13,968 nt of DNA from Bacillota bacterium (GCA_023409955.1 JAEYQQ010000188.1:1-13968), one strand, 5' to 3'; numbered from the stretch's first letter, positions 4,803-11,962 are shown. Program-made: numbers and translations. The notes: generated by a model not told the origin, from the letters alone.

Positions 4803-5720
4803 TTAATCGCCGTTGTACAAAAAGTCGCTCAACTTTTTACGGCAAGTGGGGAAGTCGACCTCGCGGGTTGACATGCCAACATACGTAATTGCGCTGGTAT
4901 CTTCTTTTGCAGGCATTTGGCACTGGCGCAAATTGTATTCATCCATACCTAGAATAGTAGTGACAACTTCAAGGCCTTCCATTACGGAGATGTTGGTCAT
5001 GGCAGTGTTTTCCATGACGGTATCAAGCAATGACATGGCCATGTTCATGTCAATGCCTTTCAATTTTTCGGCAATAGTTAATAGAACTGTTCTGACTCTA
5101 TCAGTACGGTGGAAGTCATCTCCGACTCCGACTTTGCGCAAGCGCATAAAGTGCATGGCAAATGTTCCATCGCTTTGATACATGCCATCACCCAGAGACT
5201 TGGGTAGAGATTTGGGATTGATGGTTCTGTTTTCAAGGATCCAGTTAATCTCAGCTTTTGTCATGGCAATTTCTACGCCGCCGATTGCATCAACGATGTT
5301 TGCGACCTGCTGCCAGCCCACCAGCATGTAATTCTCAATCTTTACACCATAATGGGTTCCTAATATATCAAGGAGAGATTCAATGCCGTAGTTCTTGGTG
5401 ATATAGGTAATGCGGCCGATTTTTCCATCTGGACGCTGGACCAACTGTTCTCGCATAAATGTTGTGAATAGTATCTCGTTTTTTTTGGAATCGAGGGTTA
5501 CCATAACAATTCCGTCCGTATTCCCCAGGTTATTGAGCTTAGGCACCATCTGGTCAACACAAACCAGAAGATAATGCTTTTGCCCTTCATTGTTTTCTGG
5601 AATGGCTGATGCGTCCAGTATATCAACTGGCTTTGGTGTATCAGCATAGGCGAGAGAACATGTACACAGGATAATCAGGAAAATGAAAAGCGACGACAAG
5701 AAAAAAGTGGTTTTTCTCAT
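4803..5720 (-). CDS. LytR-CpsA-Psr (LCP) family protein, probably secreted
   Basis: 305 residues. The N-terminus MRKTTFFLSSLFIFLIILC is a hydrophobic signal sequence ending near AYA-D, a plausible signal peptidase I site. The LCP domain follows at about 40-225: YLLVCVDQ, then TDGIVMVTLDSKKNEI, the ITYITKNYGIESLLDILGTHYG block, VANIVDAIGGVEI, and an FHRTDRVRTVLLTIAEKL segment. LCP enzymes transfer undecaprenyl-linked glycopolymers such as teichoic acids or capsule to peptidoglycan. Differences from the family as I know it: the usual S-I-P-R-D is TFMRE here, and the domain is preceded by a cleavable signal rather than an evident membrane anchor. Ribosome site AGAGAGG lies 10 bases before the ATG. 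It forms a single-gene unit with its own promoter. Substrate unknown. Confidence 0.82.
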   Translation of the reverse strand: MRKTTFFLSSLFIFLIILCTCSLAYADTPKPVDILDASAIPENNEGQKHYLLVCVDQMVPKLNNLGNTDGIVMVTLDSKKNEILFTTFMREQLVQRPDGKIGRITYITKNYGIESLLDILGTHYGVKIENYMLVGWQQVANIVDAIGGVEIAMTKAEINWILENRTINPKSLPKSLGDGMYQSDGTFAMHFMRLRKVGVGDDFHRTDRVRTVLLTIAEKLKGIDMNMAMSLLDTVMENTAMTNISVMEGLEVVTTILGMDEYNLRQCQMPAKEDTSAITYVGMSTREVDFPTCRKKLSDFLYNGD

Positions 5721-5766
5721 ACGGCAATAACCTCTCTGATTTACATGTTAAGATTTACCATAATTA

Positions 5767-5795
5767 CTTATATCACGTTGTGAAAATGTCGTCAA
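5767..5795 (-). promoter_or_regulatory. Promoter of the LCP gene
   Basis: On the minus strand TTGACG (5795-5790) and TATAAG (5772-5767) stand 17 bases apart, each one mismatch from consensus. The -10 lies 46 bases before the ATG at 5720. Confidence 0.65.
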
Positions 5796-5861
5796 TACAA
5801 ATAGCGGTGTACAATTGTAAATTAATTTATTCATTGAAATACGTTTACTATATAAACGGTA

Positions 5862-5899
5862 AGAAAAATAGCTGACGTTGCAAAATACAACCGTCAGCT
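5862..5899 (-). terminator. Intrinsic terminator of degV
   Basis: On the minus strand AGCTGACG (5899-5892) pairs with CGTCAGCT (5877-5870), extended by TTG/CAA with a one-base bulge, and followed by ATTTTTCTT. It lies 39 bases after the degV stop. Confidence 0.75.
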
Positions 5900-5937
5900 A
5901 CGATGGGAGCATAGGTATAACATGGTGGGGTAAAGGG

Positions 5938-6804
5938 TTATCTGCTTGCACCCATAAAGAAAATTGCCATGGTGCCGGGGCCTGAATGGGAACCGATAAC
6001 GGGGCCGACAAAACCGATCATCACATCTTTAACATGGGTCTCTTCCCGTACGATGGAAGCAAGCCATTCTGCTTCTTCCAAACAATCGCCATGGCTTATG
6101 AAGATGGTTTGGTTGCTGGGGTCTGTTGCCTGCTCCTTCACTTTATCGCAAAGTGCTCTAAGAGAACGTTTGCGCCCTTGGACCTTTTCTTTGGGGATCA
6201 GCTTACCTTCATGGCTAACATGAAGGATGGGCTTTATTTTCATGATTCCGCCCAAGTAAGCACTGGTTGCAGATACACGGCCTCCCCGGCGTAGAAATTG
6301 AAGGTCGTCTACTGTAAACCAATGAATAACATTTTGATGGTTATCAGAAATCCATTTGGCTGTTTCTTCAATGCTTGCTCCTGCGTCACGCTTTTGAAGG
6401 GCATGATGCACCAGCAAGCCTTGGCCCAAAGATGCGCATTTGGAATCAATTACGTAAAGCTTTCCGTTAGGAAATTCTTCTTTGAGCTGTTCCTTGGCGC
6501 TGACAGCGGCTTCATATGTGCCGCTCAGTGCGCTGGAGAATGCTATGCACAGCACATCATGACCTTGTGCCAAAAGCTTATGAAAAGTTTCCTTCCATGT
6601 TTCCGTATTAATTTGAGAAGTTTTAGCCAATACACCGCTGCGGAGCTTAGCGTAGAAAGCCCGAGTGTCTTCTTCTGAGCCATCTGGCGTGTAAGTCTGG
6701 CCTTCTATCTGATACGACAGGGGTACGATTGTTAGGTCCTTTTGCTTTTTTACATATGCCTCGGGAAAATCTGTACAGCTGTCAGACACGATCCAAAAAG
6801 ACAT
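5938..6804 (-). CDS. degV: DegV family fatty acid-binding protein
   Basis: 288 residues, the usual DegV size. The family binds a fatty acid in a cleft between two alpha/beta domains; several members act as FakB, delivering fatty acids to the FakA kinase, though no fakA is visible here. The N-terminus WIVSDSCTDFP carries the conserved DS-x-x-D motif, followed by AKTSQINTETW and the CIAFSSALSGTYEAA block with conserved serine and threonine. The C-terminal domain shows FLRRGGRVSATSAYLGGIMKIKPIL and ISHGDCLEEAEWL, and ends in GPVIGSHSGPGTMAIFF, all hallmark segments. Ribosome site AGGAGGT lies 5 bases before the ATG. It has its own promoter and terminator, so it is transcribed separately from rplL upstream. 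Gene symbol used in the family sense only. Confidence 0.93.
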   Translation of the reverse strand: MSFWIVSDSCTDFPEAYVKKQKDLTIVPLSYQIEGQTYTPDGSEEDTRAFYAKLRSGVLAKTSQINTETWKETFHKLLAQGHDVLCIAFSSALSGTYEAAVSAKEQLKEEFPNGKLYVIDSKCASLGQGLLVHHALQKRDAGASIEETAKWISDNHQNVIHWFTVDDLQFLRRGGRVSATSAYLGGIMKIKPILHVSHEGKLIPKEKVQGRKRSLRALCDKVKEQATDPSNQTIFISHGDCLEEAEWLASIVREETHVKDVMIGFVGPVIGSHSGPGTMAIFFMGASR

Positions 6805-6864
6805 GGTAACCTCCTTGCGGCGGCGTGTATGTGCCGCTGTCCATTGCTATATACTACCATTCCA

Positions 6865-6893
6865 ATGATAGCAGACTGCATGTCTCACGTCAA
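6865..6893 (-). promoter_or_regulatory. Promoter of degV
   Basis: On the minus strand TTGACG (6893-6888) and TATCAT (6870-6865) are separated by 17 bases. It lies between the rplL terminator and the degV start, with a leader of about 55 bases. Confidence 0.6.
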
Positions 6894-6907
6894 GAAGAGA
6901 TACGGTA

Positions 6908-6943
6908 GGATAGAAAGAAGCCCTGCCAATTGGCAGGGCTTCT
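6908..6943 (-). terminator. Intrinsic terminator of the rplJ-rplL operon
   Basis: On the minus strand a perfect 12-bp stem, AGAAGCCCTGCC (6943-6932) with GGCAGGGCTTCT (6927-6916) around loop AATT, is followed by TTCTATCC. It begins 8 bases after the rplL stop codon, closing the operon there. Confidence 0.85.
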
Positions 6944-6950
6944 GAGTAAA

Positions 6951-7325
6951 TTACTTGATTTCGATGACAGCGCCGACTTCGGCAAACTTGGCCTTGATCT
7001 TTTCGGCTTCGTCTTTGGAAGCGCCTTCTTTGATGGTCTTGGGAGCGGCTTCGACGATGTCCTTGGCTTCTTTCAGGCCCAGGCCAGCGATAACTTCGCT
7101 AACAACCTTGATGACCTTAATCTTTTCGGGACCAGCGTCCTTCAAGACTACGTCGAACTCGGTCTTTTCTTCTACTACTTCAGCAGCAGCAGCGGGGCCG
7201 GCGGCCATCATAGCCACGGGGGCAGCGGCAGAAACGCCGAACTTTTCTTCCATAGCTTTCACAAGAGAGGCCAGTTCGAGAACCGACATGGACTCGACGG
7301 CTGCGATGATTTCCTGATGCGTCAT
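6951..7325 (-). CDS. rplL: 50S ribosomal protein L7/L12
   Basis: 124 residues, the standard length. L7/L12 forms the flexible stalk of the large subunit with L10 and recruits translation GTPases. The N-terminal dimerisation helix pair (MTHQEIIAAVESMSVLEL, about 1-35) leads to the Ala/Gly/Val-rich hinge (about 36-50) and the globular C-terminal domain (about 54-124, from KTEFDVVL). That domain contains the factor-binding surface IKVIKVVSEVIAGLGLKEAK and ends GAVIEIK. Ribosome site AGGAGGG lies 9 bases before ATG. It follows rplJ by 63 bases. That gap holds a small hairpin (ACCGC 7362-7366 / GCGGT 7373-7377 as written on plus). It is the last gene of the operon; rpoB does not follow. Confidence 0.98.
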   Translation of the reverse strand: MTHQEIIAAVESMSVLELASLVKAMEEKFGVSAAAPVAMMAAGPAAAAEVVEEKTEFDVVLKDAGPEKIKVIKVVSEVIAGLGLKEAKDIVEAAPKTIKEGASKDEAEKIKAKFAEVGAVIEIK

Positions 7326-7388
7326 GGGGTTACCCTCCTCAAATAATCAATGTACAGTAAGACCGCTAAGCGGCGGTAAAACAGGGGA

Positions 7389-7892
7389 TTACTCTTCGCC
7401 GGCTTTTTGTTTGCGGATGGCTTCCACCACGCGAACAAAGCTGGAGATGGAGTTGGTCATGCTGCCCAGCAAACGGGCCAACAAAACTTCGCGGCTGGGG
7501 AGCTCTGCCAAGGCTTTAACACCGCTGGCATCCAAGACTTCTCGGCCCAGAAGGCCAGCCTTCACTTCGAGAACAGGGGTCTTCTGCTTGCTGATAAAGC
7601 CGTCCAGCACTTTAGCGGGAGCTACGACATCCGTCATGCCAAAGGCAAAGGCAGAAGGGCCTTCCAATACATGATCCAAAGCGGTAATGCCCAGTTCGCC
7701 TAAGGCGCGTTTCACCAGCGTGTTCTTCAACACGCAGTATTCTACACCGGCAGCCCTGCACTGATTACGCAGATCAGTCACCTGCTCCACCGTCAAGCCG
7801 CTGTACTTCACCACCACAACGCTTTGGGCGTTCATGAACTTTTGGGTGATATCTGATACTACTTGCTTTTTCAGTTCAAAATTTTTGCTCAT
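7389..7892 (-). CDS. rplJ: 50S ribosomal protein L10
   Basis: 167 residues, starting MSKNFELKKQVVSDITQKF. L10 anchors L7/L12 dimers to the 23S rRNA at the base of the stalk, and the L10-L7/L12 complex represses its own mRNA. The RNA-binding N-terminal part includes VVVVKYSGLTVEQVTDLRNQCR and YCVLKNTLVKRAL; the C-terminal helix that binds L7/L12 ends VVEAIRKQKAGEE. A longer frame exists to 7961, but its first 23 codons lie over the leader terminator, and AAGGAGG stands just before ATG 7892, so the shorter start is used. It is first in a two-gene operon with rplL, behind an L10 leader. The usual rplK-rplA upstream are absent; spore genes lie there on the other strand. Confidence 0.97.
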   Translation of the reverse strand: MSKNFELKKQVVSDITQKFMNAQSVVVVKYSGLTVEQVTDLRNQCRAAGVEYCVLKNTLVKRALGELGITALDHVLEGPSAFAFGMTDVVAPAKVLDGFISKQKTPVLEVKAGLLGREVLDASGVKALAELPSREVLLARLLGSMTNSISSFVRVVEAIRKQKAGEE

Positions 7893-7914
7893 TCTCTTGC
7901 ACCTCCTTTTTGAA

Positions 7915-7948
7915 GAAATAAGAGAAAACCCTTGCGCAGGCGCAAGGG
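7915..7948 (-). terminator. Attenuation terminator within the L10 leader
   Basis: On the minus strand CCCTTGCG (7948-7941) pairs with CGCAAGGG (7936-7929) around a four-base loop, followed by TTTTCTCTTATTT. It lies before the rplJ ribosome site, so it would cut expression when excess L10-L12 complex binds the leader. Confidence 0.75.
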
Positions 7949-8066
7949 TGAGCAAAATCATAAATGATTGTGTGCTTCCTTACACCTCGGCGGGCGAAAC
8001 AATTGCTTCATTACACCGAATTTTCAATTCGGCACCCGCTGTCTACGGCACAGGTTTTCATAAACC
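7915..8066 (-). ncRNA. Ribosomal protein L10 leader RNA
   Basis: The minus-strand transcript before rplJ has the features of the Firmicute L10 leader: CCGTAGACAGCGGGTGCC (8048-8031) and, further on, GCCCGCCGAGGTGTA (7995-7981). GCGGG (8039-8035) pairs with CCCGC (7994-7990). Between them a hairpin forms from CCGAATT and AATTCGG (8032-8016) and the linker carries AATGAAGCAA. The leader ends in a terminator hairpin (7948-7929). In this family the L10-L7/L12 complex binds the leader and lowers expression of rplJ-rplL. The 5' end is set from the promoter and is approximate. Confidence 0.85.
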
Positions 8067-8072
8067 TTATGT

Positions 8073-8101
8073 AATATACCATGAAGGTGAACATTCGTCA
8101 A
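8073..8101 (-). promoter_or_regulatory. Promoter of rplJ-rplL
   Basis: On the minus strand TTGACG (8101-8096) and TATATT (8078-8073) are separated by 17 bases. Transcription would start near 8066, just before the conserved part of the L10 leader. Confidence 0.75.
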
Positions 8102-8248
8102 GATTTTTTTATCAAGCAGAATAATCTTTCAAAGCAATATGAAGTTATATTTTGGTTGGCATACATCCCCCTGCGAACAATTGGCAGCGTAAATTGTCCT
8201 GCGAAGGTCAAAATAGCTTTGACACCATAACAGGAGGTGATAAGTCCG

Positions 8249-8473
8249 ATGATGAATCAACGGTCCGCCAACAGCAGCAGTTCCAATAACGTAACAGTTC
8301 CGGAAGCCAGGGCTGCACTGGACAACATGAAGTTCGAAATCGCCCGGGAACTGGGCATCAACTTCAAGCAGGGCTATAACGGCGATCTGTCTTCCCGGGA
8401 AAACGGCTATGTGGGCGGCTACATGGTCAAACGCCTCATCCAGCAGGCCGAAAAGCAAATGGCTGGCAAGTAG
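8249..8473 (+). CDS. Alpha/beta-type small acid-soluble spore protein (first copy)
   Basis: 74 residues. These proteins coat spore DNA, protect it from UV and chemicals, and are degraded by the protease GPR at germination. After a Ser/Asn-rich N-terminus comes VPEARAALDNMKFEIARELGIN, whose KFEIA-x-ELG is the GPR cleavage region, then KQGYNGDLSSRENGYVGGYMVKRLI, the conserved DNA-binding C-terminal block. The start at 8249 is chosen because AGGAGGTGA (8232-8240) lies 8 bases upstream; the ATG at 8252 is equally in frame, and a GTG within the ribosome site is unlikely. It is followed 64 bases later by a close paralogue. The promoter was expected to be of the forespore sigma-G type, but no good match was found in 8102-8231. 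TAG is its stop. Confidence 0.95.
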   Translation: MMNQRSANSSSSNNVTVPEARAALDNMKFEIARELGINFKQGYNGDLSSRENGYVGGYMVKRLIQQAEKQMAGK

Positions 8474-8537
8474 GCAGGCGGGGCGGGACGCGCCGCGCTT
8501 AAAGGAAACCAATCATTAAAATAATGGAGTGAAAGTT

Positions 8538-8771
8538 ATGTTCAACAATTCCAACAGTTCTGGTTCTTCCAGCAATACCTCCAGTGTACCCGAAGCCCGC
8601 GCGGCGCTGAACAACATGAAGTTCGAAATCGCCAACGAGCTGGGCATCAACCTCAAACAGGGCTATAACGGCGACCTGCCCAGCCGTCAGGCTGGCTATA
8701 TCGGCGGTTACATGGTAAAACGCATGATCGAACAGCAGGAGCGCGCCATGAGCGGCCAGCAACCTCGCTAA
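8538..8771 (+). CDS. Alpha/beta-type small acid-soluble spore protein (second copy)
   Basis: 77 residues, a close paralogue of the preceding gene. The cores VPEARAAL-x-NMKFEIA-x-ELGIN and KQGYNGDL-x-SR-x-x-GY-x-GGYMVKR are shared almost residue for residue, while the Ser/Asn-rich N-termini (MFNNSNSSGSSSNTSS) and the tails differ. Ribosome site GGAGTGA (8526-8532) precedes ATG 8538. There is no terminator between the two genes, so they may form a bicistronic spore operon ending at the terminator 8800-8835. Its role is the same: saturating spore DNA and serving as an amino-acid store. Confidence 0.94.
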   Translation: MFNNSNSSGSSSNTSSVPEARAALNNMKFEIANELGINLKQGYNGDLPSRQAGYIGGYMVKRMIEQQERAMSGQQPR

Positions 8772-8799
8772 TTGATTCATTAGCAGGCTGTGCTTTCAC

Positions 8800-8835
8800 T
8801 GGGATCGGCGATAATACGCCGGTCCCAATTTTTTT
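8800..8835 (+). terminator. Intrinsic terminator of the SASP genes
   Basis: TGGGATCGGCG (8800-8810) pairs with CGCCGGTCCCA (8817-8827), one wobble, around a six-base loop. It is followed by seven T (8829-8835). Confidence 0.88.
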
Positions 8836-8887
8836 GGACGGCTAGGTATTAACACAAATCAGTTTGTTACTGACAAGCAGATTTCAT

Positions 8888-8979
8888 GCTATCGGTATTT
8901 TATAGATAGCAAAGTGTATGAAATGTAAAAATGGATTTACATTGTGATATTCACATTTAACTGAAAAGTATGGTAAAAT
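8888..8979 (+). promoter_or_regulatory. Probable pyrE promoter region with two inverted repeats
   Basis: GCTATC (8888-8893) / GATAGC (8905-8910) and ATGTAAA (8923-8929) / TTTACAT (8936-8942) are perfect inverted repeats. They stand upstream of an extended -10 (TGGTAAAAT, 8971-8979) that lacks a good -35 at 17 bases. GTGATATTCAC (8944-8954) is another short palindrome in the -35 area. A regulator-dependent promoter for pyrE is possible. I see no PyrR-type leader with terminator. Confidence 0.4.
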
Positions 8980-9009
8980 AAGAAAAATATCTGCAAAAGA
9001 GGGAAGCAA

Positions 9010-9579
9010 ATGAACAAGGCAGAGTTACTATCCCTGTTTCAAAAATGCCATGCTTACCAGGAGGGACACTTTCGTCTGGCGGGAGGAAGGCATACCAACC
9101 GCTATGTGCAGTGTGCCCATTTGACAGAGCATGCAGCGGATACGCAGACCGTGTGTAGTGAACTGATTAAGGCCTGCGGGGATACCAAGGCAGAAGTGGT
9201 AGTTAGCCCTGCCATCGGTGGTATGCTCTTTGGGTTTGAAGTGAGCCGGCTCCTTGGTCTGCGTTATGTGTATACCGAACGCCGTGACGGTGCAATGATA
9301 TTACACCGCGGATTTGATATTAAAAAGGGAACACCAGTATTGGTGGTTGAAGATGTGGTCACCACAGGCGGCAGCGTTCGAGAAGTCATGGAGATTGTGC
9401 GGGCCTTGGGGGGAAATGTGGTGAAGGTGGCATCACTTGTGGATCGATCAGGCGGAAAAGTAGACTTTGGTGTACCTTTTGTGTCACTTGTCTCCTATGA
9501 AGTGGAGACATGGGACGAAAAAGGGTGCCCCCTATGTGCTCAAGGGGCACCCGTTACCAAGCCGGTAGGCCGTCTTTAA
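9010..9579 (+). CDS. pyrE: Orotate phosphoribosyltransferase
   Basis: 189 residues. It joins orotate to PRPP to make orotidine monophosphate, the fifth step of pyrimidine synthesis. The PRPP-binding loop VLVVEDVVTTGGS (about 116-128) is complete. Earlier conserved parts are GHFRLAGGRHTNRYVQC, which contacts the base, VVVSPAIGGMLFGFEVSRLLG, and YTERRDGAMILHRGF, whose TERR and lysine-rich turn belong to the dimer active site. The C-terminus CPLCAQGAPVTKPVGR matches the short PyrE subtype with a CPLC motif. Ribosome site GAGGGAAG lies 3-4 bases before ATG. No other pyr gene is near. Its stop codon overlaps the convergent acetyltransferase stop, leaving no space for a terminator. Confidence 0.95.
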   Translation: MNKAELLSLFQKCHAYQEGHFRLAGGRHTNRYVQCAHLTEHAADTQTVCSELIKACGDTKAEVVVSPAIGGMLFGFEVSRLLGLRYVYTERRDGAMILHRGFDIKKGTPVLVVEDVVTTGGSVREVMEIVRALGGNVVKVASLVDRSGGKVDFGVPFVSLVSYEVETWDEKGCPLCAQGAPVTKPVGRL

Positions 9580-10145
9580 TATTTGGTCAATACCTTTTGT
9601 ACTACATTCGGTGGTAATTTGGAGAAAGGTGTTGGCGGGGTTGGATCTTGCGGGTAGCTCCCCAGTGCCTTTTGCAGCCAGATGATGTCATGCCACTGTC
9701 CAAGTTTATAGCCGGACTTAGGGAATACGCCCAGGGTTTTAAAGCCGAAAGCTGCGTGCAGCTTCAGGCTTTTTTCATTAGGTAGGGATAGCACGCCGTA
9801 CACGGTTTGATATCCTTGTATTGTAAGAAGGTCCAATAAAGCCGCATACAGCCTACGGCCGATGCCCCTGCCGTGGCAGTCTCTATCAACATACACAGAC
9901 AATTCTGCATCCCACTGGTAGGCATCATGAGGTCGCAGTGCCGATGCATAGGCGTAGCCCAGCACCTTGCCATTGTCTTCGCAGACGATAAAAGGATATT
10001 GAGGCATTAGCGATGCAATTTTCTCTGAAAAGCTGTCAGCATCAGGCTCCTTGCAAATGAAAGTGATGGCTGTTTCCATGACATAAGGGCGGTAGATGCC
10101 GCATAAGGCGTCGCCGTCCTGGGGGGTGGCCTGGCGAAGAAGCAT
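9576..10145 (-). CDS. GNAT N-acetyltransferase (phosphinothricin/methionine-sulfoximine acetyltransferase-like)
   Basis: 189 residues from ATG 10145. The sequence has the layout of the PAT/MddA group of GNAT enzymes, which acetylate the amino group of compounds such as phosphinothricin or methionine sulfoximine: RQATPQDGDALCGIYRPYV at the start, YAYASALRPHDAYQWDAELSVYVDRDCHGRGIGRRLY with the acetyl-CoA loop (RGIGRR), and FGFKTLGVFPKSGYKLGQWHDIIWLQ near the end. The true substrate is not known. A GTG at 10181 would overlap the rqcH stop (GTGA) and add 12 residues, but AAAGGAAG lies 7 bases before ATG 10145 and the family motif begins there. It follows rqcH by 32 bases and is probably co-transcribed. 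It ends in four bases shared with pyrE. Confidence 0.87.
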   Translation of the reverse strand: MLLRQATPQDGDALCGIYRPYVMETAITFICKEPDADSFSEKIASLMPQYPFIVCEDNGKVLGYAYASALRPHDAYQWDAELSVYVDRDCHGRGIGRRLYAALLDLLTIQGYQTVYGVLSLPNEKSLKLHAAFGFKTLGVFPKSGYKLGQWHDIIWLQKALGSYPQDPTPPTPFSKLPPNVVQKVLTKY

Positions 10146-10177
10146 GCGATAACTTCCTTTCCGAAATGGCTTAAGGT

Positions 10178-11932
10178 TCACTGTTTAGAAGGCGGCAGTT
10201 CCTTTATCTTTTTAATATCACTTTCTGATACAGTTATGTAGAGCGTGCGTTGATTGGTGTATATGGCAAAGCCTGCAGGGCTGCCGCCAGGTTTCTTTAC
10301 ATACTTACGCAGCGTATAGTCAATGGGAACGCTGCCGCTTTGCCGTCCTCGGCTGTAATAGGCAGCCAGCTGAGCAGCCGCCAGTAAAGTGTCTTGGGGA
10401 ATTTCGCCCTCTTTTTTGATGATGACATGGGAGCCGGGCATATCCTTGGCATGAAGCCATGTTTCATCCCCCCGAGCGGCGGAGGTGATCCTGTCGTTTT
10501 GCAGGCTGTTCTTGCCTACCAGCATTTCAATTCCATCATGGCTTTCGTACCGGAAGGGCTGGCTTTCAGGCAGCTTTCTTTGCGGTTTACGGCTGTGGCT
10601 TGCGCGGACATATCCGGCTCTTTGCATCTCCTGGCGGATCTCCAAAAGCTCAGACTCCTCAATACACTTTTGCAAATCATCCAATGCGCCTTCTAAAAAA
10701 GCAAGCTCAGCCAATGTTTTTTCTTTTTGGGCCGCTGCTGTCTCCTTGGCGGCACGAGCTTTTTGATAACGCTTGAAGTATCGCTGGGCGTTTTGCACAG
10801 GTGTCAACTGTTTATCAAGGTAAATTTCCAGAAAGCCCCCATCCGGGTCATAAAAGTTTTGAACTTTTACAATTTCCTGCCCCTTGCGCAGCTGATATAA
10901 ATTGGCGTTGATCAAGTCGCCCATGATTCGGTATTCCTCCATACGGGCGCTGTTTTCCAGCTCCTGCAATTGCAATGCCAACTTTTTTTCACATCGTTCG
11001 ATATGGTTCTTTAATAAACGATTGAGGGAGGCGCTTTTTTGAGCTATTCGGTCAGCTAGGTCGCGGGTAGAAAAGTAGGCATCCAGCGCTTGGCTGATAC
11101 CTGAGCATTTTACCTGCAAGGCAGTGTTGCGGGATAGATAGGGGAATGGGAATATGTCCGTATTCCCACCGTCTTCATCCTTTTGCAACACCGGCGGGGT
11201 GAGGTTTGGAATGAGCTGCATAAACTCATACAACCGTGTGCAAAGGGCTGGTATATCACTTTCATCCAGTAGTGCTTTATCGCTGCCGGTTAATCGGAAG
11301 GCAATTTCCTGAGAAGCCGTGGAGGATAGTCCGCGAAATACCAAAGCCAGCGCTTTGTCCAGCCTGCCGGAGGTTTGCGACAAACGCTCCTTTGCTTGCT
11401 CCATGGAAAATGCGCCAAAGTCCAGCTTGTCCTGGGCAGGTGGTGCTTCATATGTAAGACCAGGCAGAACCTCTCTGACACGGCTCATATCGTGGCCAAC
11501 ATGCCGGATGGAATCGATGATTTTTCCCTGCATGTCCACCGCAATCAAATTGGAATGACGGCCCATGATTTCCAGTATCAGCGTACGGGTTGTCAAAACA
11601 CCTAGTTCATCTGTGTTTTCAATCTCTATATGCAGTACCCGATCACCACCGATTTGACGTACAGAAAGTACACGTCCGCCCAGCAAATGCTTGCGCATCA
11701 GCATGCAGAACATCGGCGGCTCCATGGGATTGGGCAGGTTCTGGGAGGTGATGTGGGCCCTGGCATTATTGGGGCTGGCGCATAAAAGCAGCCGATGGTT
11801 TTCGCCATGGCTGCGTATTAACAAAACCAGCATATCCTTCTCCGGCTGGGCAACCTTGTCTATTCGCCCCTGTGCCAGTTTATCATTCAATTCCCTGGCT
11901 ACAAAATGCAGCGTCAGGCCGTCCATGGGCAT
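10178..11932 (-). CDS. rqcH: Rqc2/RqcH-type ribosome quality control protein (NFACT family, formerly fibronectin-binding FbpA)
   Basis: 584 residues. RqcH binds 50S subunits carrying stalled peptidyl-tRNA and recruits tRNA-Ala to add C-terminal alanine tails that mark the chain for degradation. The NFACT-N domain (1 to about 200) contains GGDRVLHIEIEN; with the start chosen here its Asp97 and Arg98 fall at the positions known to be needed for tailing in Bacillus. GRHSNLIAVD follows. A coiled coil lies at about 285-330 and 375-430 (IERCEKKLALQLQELENSAR and RYFKRYQKARAAKE). The NFACT-R/DUF814 domain at about 450-560 has LVGKNSLQNDRIT, ETWLHAKDMPGSHVII and the conserved AAYYSRGR. ATG 11932 is preferred to 11959 because AAGGAGG lies 8 bases upstream. 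It is the first gene of a likely two-gene unit with the acetyltransferase. Confidence 0.95.
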   Translation of the reverse strand: MPMDGLTLHFVARELNDKLAQGRIDKVAQPEKDMLVLLIRSHGENHRLLLCASPNNARAHITSQNLPNPMEPPMFCMLMRKHLLGGRVLSVRQIGGDRVLHIEIENTDELGVLTTRTLILEIMGRHSNLIAVDMQGKIIDSIRHVGHDMSRVREVLPGLTYEAPPAQDKLDFGAFSMEQAKERLSQTSGRLDKALALVFRGLSSTASQEIAFRLTGSDKALLDESDIPALCTRLYEFMQLIPNLTPPVLQKDEDGGNTDIFPFPYLSRNTALQVKCSGISQALDAYFSTRDLADRIAQKSASLNRLLKNHIERCEKKLALQLQELENSARMEEYRIMGDLINANLYQLRKGQEIVKVQNFYDPDGGFLEIYLDKQLTPVQNAQRYFKRYQKARAAKETAAAQKEKTLAELAFLEGALDDLQKCIEESELLEIRQEMQRAGYVRASHSRKPQRKLPESQPFRYESHDGIEMLVGKNSLQNDRITSAARGDETWLHAKDMPGSHVIIKKEGEIPQDTLLAAAQLAAYYSRGRQSGSVPIDYTLRKYVKKPGGSPAGFAIYTNQRTLYITVSESDIKKIKELPPSKQ

Positions 11933-11962
11933 GGCAAAATCCTCCTTGATGGTATGCATGAT

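Noticed and set aside
4813..5178. 121-codon plus-strand frame opposite the LCP gene
   Set aside because: Antisense shadow of a well-supported gene, without a ribosome site or motif.
6955..7346. Plus-strand frames of 120 and 138 codons over rplL
   Set aside because: Shadows of rplL, whose protein sequence is unmistakable; low-complexity translations.
8102..8231. Sigma-G promoter for the first SASP gene
   Set aside because: GAATA and GCATA boxes exist, but no -10 of the CATNNTA type stands at 17-18 bases.
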